A DNA stretch of 12,720 bases from Nitrospirota bacterium (GTDB lineage: Bacteria; Nitrospirota; Thermodesulfovibrionia; UBA6902; BMS3Bbin08). Position 1 is the stretch's first letter. Each line of letters begins with the position of its first letter. Location: the NCBI GenBank assembly GCA_016208845.1, contig JACQXH010000232.1, forward strand, positions 1 through 12,720, in the 5' to 3' direction. Below, one piece after another: positions 12,577 through 12,720 of the stretch. Under the pieces are notes generated by a model. It had not been told where the DNA came from and made no database searches. It was given only the letters and a program-made list of their open reading frames with translations. The translations under genes were made by a program, and so were the position numbers.

Positions 12577-12720
12577 ATGATTAACTTTGCCTTATCATTT
12601 ATATCCGGCATTGCCGCCTTCAACTTCTTCCCATTTTTCCCGGTGGCAATTATTTTATTGTTCATCGCAGTTGTAATTTTACTGTTCCTCAGCCTGCGTT
12701 CTTGCAGGCAAAGGGCCGTC
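12577..12720 (+). CDS. Membrane protein, N-terminal fragment (ComEC-like?)
   Basis: From the ATG at 12577 the frame is open to the window end (48 codons). It encodes two hydrophobic segments, FALSFISGIAAFNFF (residues 4-18) and PVAIILLFIAVVILLFLSL (22-40), and then a positive loop RSCRQR. A short hairpin pair of membrane helices at the N-terminus with a following basic loop is seen in ComEC/Rec2 DNA-uptake channel proteins, and the opening sequence feels similar, but many membrane proteins would fit. The RBS is weak (AGACGGA). The protein continues outside the window. Confidence 0.5.
   Translation, partial: MINFALSFISGIAAFNFFPFFPVAIILLFIAVVILLFLSLRSCRQRAV

Noticed and set aside
1..12720. CRISPR arrays, tRNA or rRNA genes, IS elements
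   Set aside because: No regularly spaced repeats, no tRNA-like cloverleaf or rRNA sequence noticed, and no transposase motifs in any frame.

Overview
The window looks like a bacterial chromosomal accessory region: Gram-negative style RBSs, standard genetic code, moderate G+C with AT-rich stretches. Fragments related to ARPP-1/DUF6569, HIT, WYL and Fic families, a ParE/RelE-Phd pair and a REP-like GTCATTCC-type hairpin would fit a Nitrospirota- or Desulfobacterota-like anaerobe. That taxonomic guess is an inference and is weak.

Positions 1-3000 are a gene graveyard. At the left edge is the start of a minus-strand P-loop NTPase. It is followed by the C-terminal half of an HNH endonuclease with no readable N-terminus (247-522) and a HIT-family gene cut off after about 50 codons (530-690). 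A minus-strand ARPP-1/DUF6569 gene stays open but appears to have lost an internal block (756-1532). A WYL-domain regulator lacks its N-terminus and has a second lesion plus frameshift near 2210 (1762-2350). A Fic gene is reduced to its first ~26 codons (2354-2432). An intact 65-aa minus-strand gene (2508-2705) carries a motif resembling the Fic inhibitory helix. No transposase or IS is visible; the damage looks like repeated small deletions.

Positions 2996-11660 hold the main content, all on the plus strand: a 1022-aa SNF2/RapA-type helicase (2996-6064), an actin-fold/Hsp70-like ATPase with a C-terminal zinc ribbon instead of a substrate-binding domain (6110-7528), a small HExxH zinc metallopeptidase of SprT-like type (8039-8431), a second Hsp70 fused to TPR repeats (8759-11149), and an overlapping gene that looks like a divergent GrpE nucleotide-exchange factor (11133-11660). 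Helicase and first ATPase are an operon; Hsp70-TPR and GrpE-like gene are translationally coupled. The metallopeptidase sits between them, separated by 510-bp and 327-bp gaps. I propose that this is a chaperone-remodeller cassette (DNA translocase + two Hsp70-type ATPases + protease + exchange factor), plausibly for defence or for clearing protein from DNA. I do not recognise this exact set as a named system. A T6G9 tract in codons 37-42 of the helicase makes it a candidate phase-variable (on/off) gene.

Positions 11661-12720 hold a type II toxin-antitoxin module (Phd/YefM-like antitoxin, 11861-12136; RelE/ParE-like toxin, 12103-12453) with an 18-bp near-perfect palindrome as likely operator. 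After it comes the start of a hydrophobic membrane protein (12577 to the window end), possibly ComEC-like, preceded by a perfect 16-bp palindrome.
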